A DNA stretch of 64,000 bases from Paenibacillus barengoltzii NBRC 101215 (GTDB lineage Bacteria > Bacillota > Bacilli > Paenibacillales > Paenibacillaceae): positions 1 to 64,000 of the forward strand of contig NZ_BILV01000010.1 in NCBI RefSeq assembly GCF_004000745.1. Direction: 5' to 3'. How positions within the stretch are numbered: position 1 is the stretch's first letter; each line of letters opens with the position of its first letter. Positions 61,468-64,000 of this stretch are shown piece after piece. The notes beneath the pieces were generated by a model. It saw nothing but the letters and a program-made list of their open reading frames with translations. It had not been told where the DNA came from and did no database searches. A program made the position numbers and the translations under genes.

Positions 61468-63432
61468 GTGAAAGTATCCAGATTTACCGTCAGACGAAGA
61501 TTATTCTGGCTGTTAATGGTGTTATGTTTGCTGTTTGCGGCGCTGGCCGTGCGTCTTGCCTACGTTCAAATCGGGAAAGGGGCTGAATTGTCCGCCAAAG
61601 CGGAGGATTCCTGGCGCCGGAATATCCCGTATTCGGCGAAGCGCGGCGAAATCAGCGACCGCAACGGCACGGTGCTAGCTTATAATATTACGACGCCAAC
61701 GGTGATGGCCATTCCGGTGCAGATCAAGGATCCGGAGCTGACGGCCAAGAAGCTGGCGCCGCTGCTTGGGATGACCGAGGAATCGGTGCTGAAGACGATC
61801 ACCAAGAGACAATCCATAGTCAGGCTGCAACCCGGCGGACGCAAAATTACGATGGAAAAAGCGCAGCAAATTCGTGATTTAGCTCTTCCGGGTATTGTTG
61901 TTGCCGAAGACAATAAGCGCTACTATCCCTTCGGAGGATTGGCGGCACATATCCTGGGCTTTACCGGCGGGTACAACCAAGGCCTTACCGGCGTGGAAAG
62001 CAAATACGATAATTTACTCAGCGGCATGAACGGGAGCGTATCTTATCTATCTGATGCCGGCGGGCGCTTGATGCCAGGTTCGTCGGAGAAGTACGTAGAG
62101 CCGAAGGACGGTCTAAATCTGACGCTAACGATCGACAAGACGATCCAAAGCATCATCGAACGGGAGTTGGATCAAGCGATGGATCGGCTGCAGGCTGATT
62201 CGGCACTGACGATCGCGATGAACCCGAAGACAGGAGAAATCCTTGGCATGGCAGCCCGGCCGGGGTACGAGCCTGGAGCTTACCAAGAATATGATACCGA
62301 AGTATATAACCGGAACTTGCCGATTTGGATGACGTACGAGCCAGGTTCCACCTTCAAGATCATTACGCTGGCAGCGGCATTAGAAGAGAAAAAGGTGGAT
62401 TTGCTGAATGAGCGTTTTTTTGACCCAGGTTATGTTAAGGTAGGAGGGGCTACGCTGCGCTGCTGGAAGAAGGGCGGCCATGGCAGCCAAACGTTCCTTC
62501 AGGTTGTTGAAAACTCCTGCAACCCGGGGTTTGTAGCGTTAGGCCAACGGCTGGGTAAAGAGACGTTGTTCGATTACATCAAAAATTTCGGCTTCGGCAG
62601 CAAAACCGGCATCGATCTGAATGGAGAAGAGAACGGGATTTTGTTTAAGCTCTCGCAAGTAGGGCCGGTGGAATTGGCAACCACCTCGTTTGGTCAAGGC
62701 GTATCGGTGACTCCGATCCAGCAGATTACGGCGGTTTCTGCGGCGATTAACGGCGGGAAGCTGTATAAGCCTTTTGTCGCCAAAGCGTGGACGAATCCGG
62801 AGACAGGCGAGGTTGTTTCCGAGAACAAGCCGCAGATGGTGCGGCAGGTCATTTCGGAGGAGACCTCGAAGCAAATTCGTATGGCGCTGGAAAGCGTCGT
62901 CGCCAACGGAACTGGCGGGAACGCGTTTATCGACGGGTATCGGGTTGGCGGGAAAACCGGGACAGCGCAAAAGGTCGTGAACGGACGGTACTCGCAAAAT
63001 GAACATATCGTTTCCTTTATCGGCTTCGCCCCGGCGGACGACCCGCAGATCGTGGTTTACACGGCGGTGGATAACCCGCAAGGCATTCAATTCGGCGGCG
63101 TGGTAGCTGCTCCGATCGTTCGCAACATCATGGAGGATGCGCTGGAGTATATGAAGGTTCCTCCTCGTGAGCAACAGGTCAACAAGAAATATAAATACGG
63201 CGAGACGCCAATCGTCACGGTACCTGATTTGATCGGCCACACGACGCAGGAAATCTACGAGGACTTGAATATGAATTTCAATCTGGCCAGATCCGGCGCC
63301 GGCAATGTGGTGATCAACCAAGCCCCGAAAGCGGGGGCACGCGTAGAGAAGGGATCGACGATCCGCATCTACATGGGGACAGAAGCGGAAGCAGAGCAAC
63401 AGCATGATCATAACTCGATCACAAGTGAATAA
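61468..63432 (+). CDS. spoVD: Stage V sporulation protein D (class B PBP)
   Basis: A 654-residue class B PBP with one helix (about 11-32), dimerisation domain (RGEISDRNGTVLAYN), transpeptidase domain with Ser294 (PGSTFKIITLAA), SCN (350-352) and KTGT (Lys496), and a single C-terminal PASTA domain (about 580-640). Cys332 (TLRCWKK) and Cys351 (ENSCNPG) match in number and place the two cysteines that B. subtilis SpoVD must keep reduced through StoA. It builds the spore cortex. The GTG at 61468 has AAGGGGGG upstream. I saw no convincing sigma-E promoter. Confidence 0.94.
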   Translation: MKVSRFTVRRRLFWLLMVLCLLFAALAVRLAYVQIGKGAELSAKAEDSWRRNIPYSAKRGEISDRNGTVLAYNITTPTVMAIPVQIKDPELTAKKLAPLLGMTEESVLKTITKRQSIVRLQPGGRKITMEKAQQIRDLALPGIVVAEDNKRYYPFGGLAAHILGFTGGYNQGLTGVESKYDNLLSGMNGSVSYLSDAGGRLMPGSSEKYVEPKDGLNLTLTIDKTIQSIIERELDQAMDRLQADSALTIAMNPKTGEILGMAARPGYEPGAYQEYDTEVYNRNLPIWMTYEPGSTFKIITLAAALEEKKVDLLNERFFDPGYVKVGGATLRCWKKGGHGSQTFLQVVENSCNPGFVALGQRLGKETLFDYIKNFGFGSKTGIDLNGEENGILFKLSQVGPVELATTSFGQGVSVTPIQQITAVSAAINGGKLYKPFVAKAWTNPETGEVVSENKPQMVRQVISEETSKQIRMALESVVANGTGGNAFIDGYRVGGKTGTAQKVVNGRYSQNEHIVSFIGFAPADDPQIVVYTAVDNPQGIQFGGVVAAPIVRNIMEDALEYMKVPPREQQVNKKYKYGETPIVTVPDLIGHTTQEIYEDLNMNFNLARSGAGNVVINQAPKAGARVEKGSTIRIYMGTEAEAEQQHDHNSITSE

Positions 63433-63485
63433 TAATCCTGAACTTAGTTAAATTTGGTGATAATATAGTATGAGTGTGTATCGGT

Positions 63486-63523
63486 AATTCAAAAATTGCG
63501 TATGGAAACCCGATTTTTGAATT
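63486..63523 (+). terminator. 11-bp hairpin between spoVD and murE
   Basis: AATTCAAAAAT (63486-63496) pairs with ATTTTTGAATT (63513-63523). No T run follows, so terminator function is doubtful; it could separate sporulation from vegetative transcription. Confidence 0.4.
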
Positions 63524-63562
63524 TCGTATAGGGCACGCAGTTGAAAGACGGAGGGGTAACCT

Positions 63563-64000
63563 ATGCTGCTTAAGAAACTAGCAACGTATTTTATGACATC
63601 GCAGATACGAGGAGATGAAGAAACGTCCTGTACGGGGATCGCGATCGATTCGCGCAAGGTACAACCGGGGGATCTATTTATTTGCCTTCCCGGCCATACG
63701 GTGGATGGTCACGATTATGCCCGGCAGGCTGCAGAACAAGGGGCTGCAGCACTGGTGGTAGAACGGTGGCTGGACGAGGTTGCCCTGCCGCAGCTGAAAG
63801 TCAAGGACTGTCGACAGGCGATGGCTGTACTCGGAGGCGTATTCTACGGGGCGCCTAGTTCGCGGCTGAAAGTCATCGGCGTGACTGGTACGAATGGCAA
63901 GACGACCACTACTTATCTGATCGAGCGGATTATGCAGGATCAAGGCAAGGAAACGGGATTGATTGGCACCATCCAACGCCGGTTCGCCGGGCAGACGTAT
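63563..64000 (+). CDS. murE: UDP-MurNAc-tripeptide synthetase MurE (3' end outside window)
   Basis: The first 146 residues are present. LLKKLATYFMTSQIRGDEE, IAIDSRKVQPGDLFICLPG and the ATP-binding loop VIGVTGTNGKTTTTYLIE are those of MurE, which adds diaminopimelate or lysine to UDP-MurNAc-dipeptide. The ATG at 63563 has GGAGGGG 8 bases upstream. It continues the division and cell-wall cluster; murF and mraY would be expected next. Confidence 0.94.
   Translation, partial: MLLKKLATYFMTSQIRGDEETSCTGIAIDSRKVQPGDLFICLPGHTVDGHDYARQAAEQGAAALVVERWLDEVALPQLKVKDCRQAMAVLGGVFYGAPSSRLKVIGVTGTNGKTTTTYLIERIMQDQGKETGLIGTIQRRFAGQTY

Noticed and set aside
1-64000. CRISPR arrays, insertion sequences, prophage genes, tRNA and rRNA genes
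   Set aside because: Looked for on both strands; no transposase, integrase, phage structural gene, spacer-repeat array, cloverleaf or rRNA segment was recognised.

Overview
The window looks like chromosome of a spore-forming, moderately GC-rich member of the Bacillales, most probably Paenibacillus or a close relative. The evidence is gene content and order: yqfC-yqfD-phoH-pgpH-ybeY-dgkA-cdd-era-yqzL-recO-glyQS, dnaG-sigA-trmK-yqfO, typA-ylaH...ylaJ-ylaK, and panE-DUF3397...bshC...mraZ-rsmH-ftsL-pbpB-spoVD-murE, together with sporulation genes (YqfC/YqfD, RsfA, SpoVD, YlaJ) and bacillithiol synthesis (BshC). The RNase P RNA is of the class A (E. coli-like) type rather than the class B type of Bacillus. 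I see no prophage, insertion sequence, CRISPR array, tRNA or rRNA gene; this is mostly core chromosome.

Layout. 1-6.7 kb: the 3' end of sbcC, a NarL-type two-component pair, and an ABC-2 exporter (ATPase plus two permeases) that the pair probably controls. 6.76-6.94 kb: a predicted free-standing structured RNA behind an Fnr/CRP-class promoter. 7-20 kb: hinT, rpsU, yqeY and the yqf/era/recO/glyQS cluster, with a glycine T-box leader. 20-26 kb: yqxD, dnaG, sigA, trmK, yqfO. 26.1-26.5 kb: rnpB. 26.6-31 kb: a subtilisin-like protease and small proteins (YpuI-like, DUF1540, membrane protein, lytic transglycosylase). 31-33.5 kb: the cysteine desulfurase-ThiI pair for 4-thiouridine in tRNA. 33.5-35 kb: two divergent TerC-family genes. 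35.7-42 kb: the yla-like cluster (typA, ylaH, an LCP ligase, a flavin-binding protein, ylaJ, the PIN-PhoH protein). 42-47.7 kb: an orphan solute-binding protein, a coiled-coil exported protein, DUF2626, rsfA, panE and DUF3397. 47.7-53.7 kb: a complete oligopeptide permease operon set between DUF3397 and bshC. 53.7-64 kb: bshC, a Thermotoga/archaeal-type S-adenosylhomocysteinase, and the start of the division and cell-wall cluster, whose mraZ gene carries four 10-bp MraZ operator repeats.

The most interesting non-coding signals are: (1) the 6761-6940 unit, where a near-perfect TGTGA-N6-TCACA site lies exactly at -41.5 of a -10 box that precedes a strongly folded RNA ending in a terminator, so a candidate oxygen- or redox-controlled small RNA; (2) three intergenic arrays (14.44-14.64, 42.09-42.23 and 56.8-57.0 kb) of roughly 50-60-bp-spaced units with different cores but a similar layout, a small dyad followed by a TTA(A/T)TTCGC-like tail; (3) class A RNase P RNA with a palindrome inside its promoter spacer; (4) a short promoter-hairpin unit ahead of typA. 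All functions are inferred from sequence recognition only; no database search was run.
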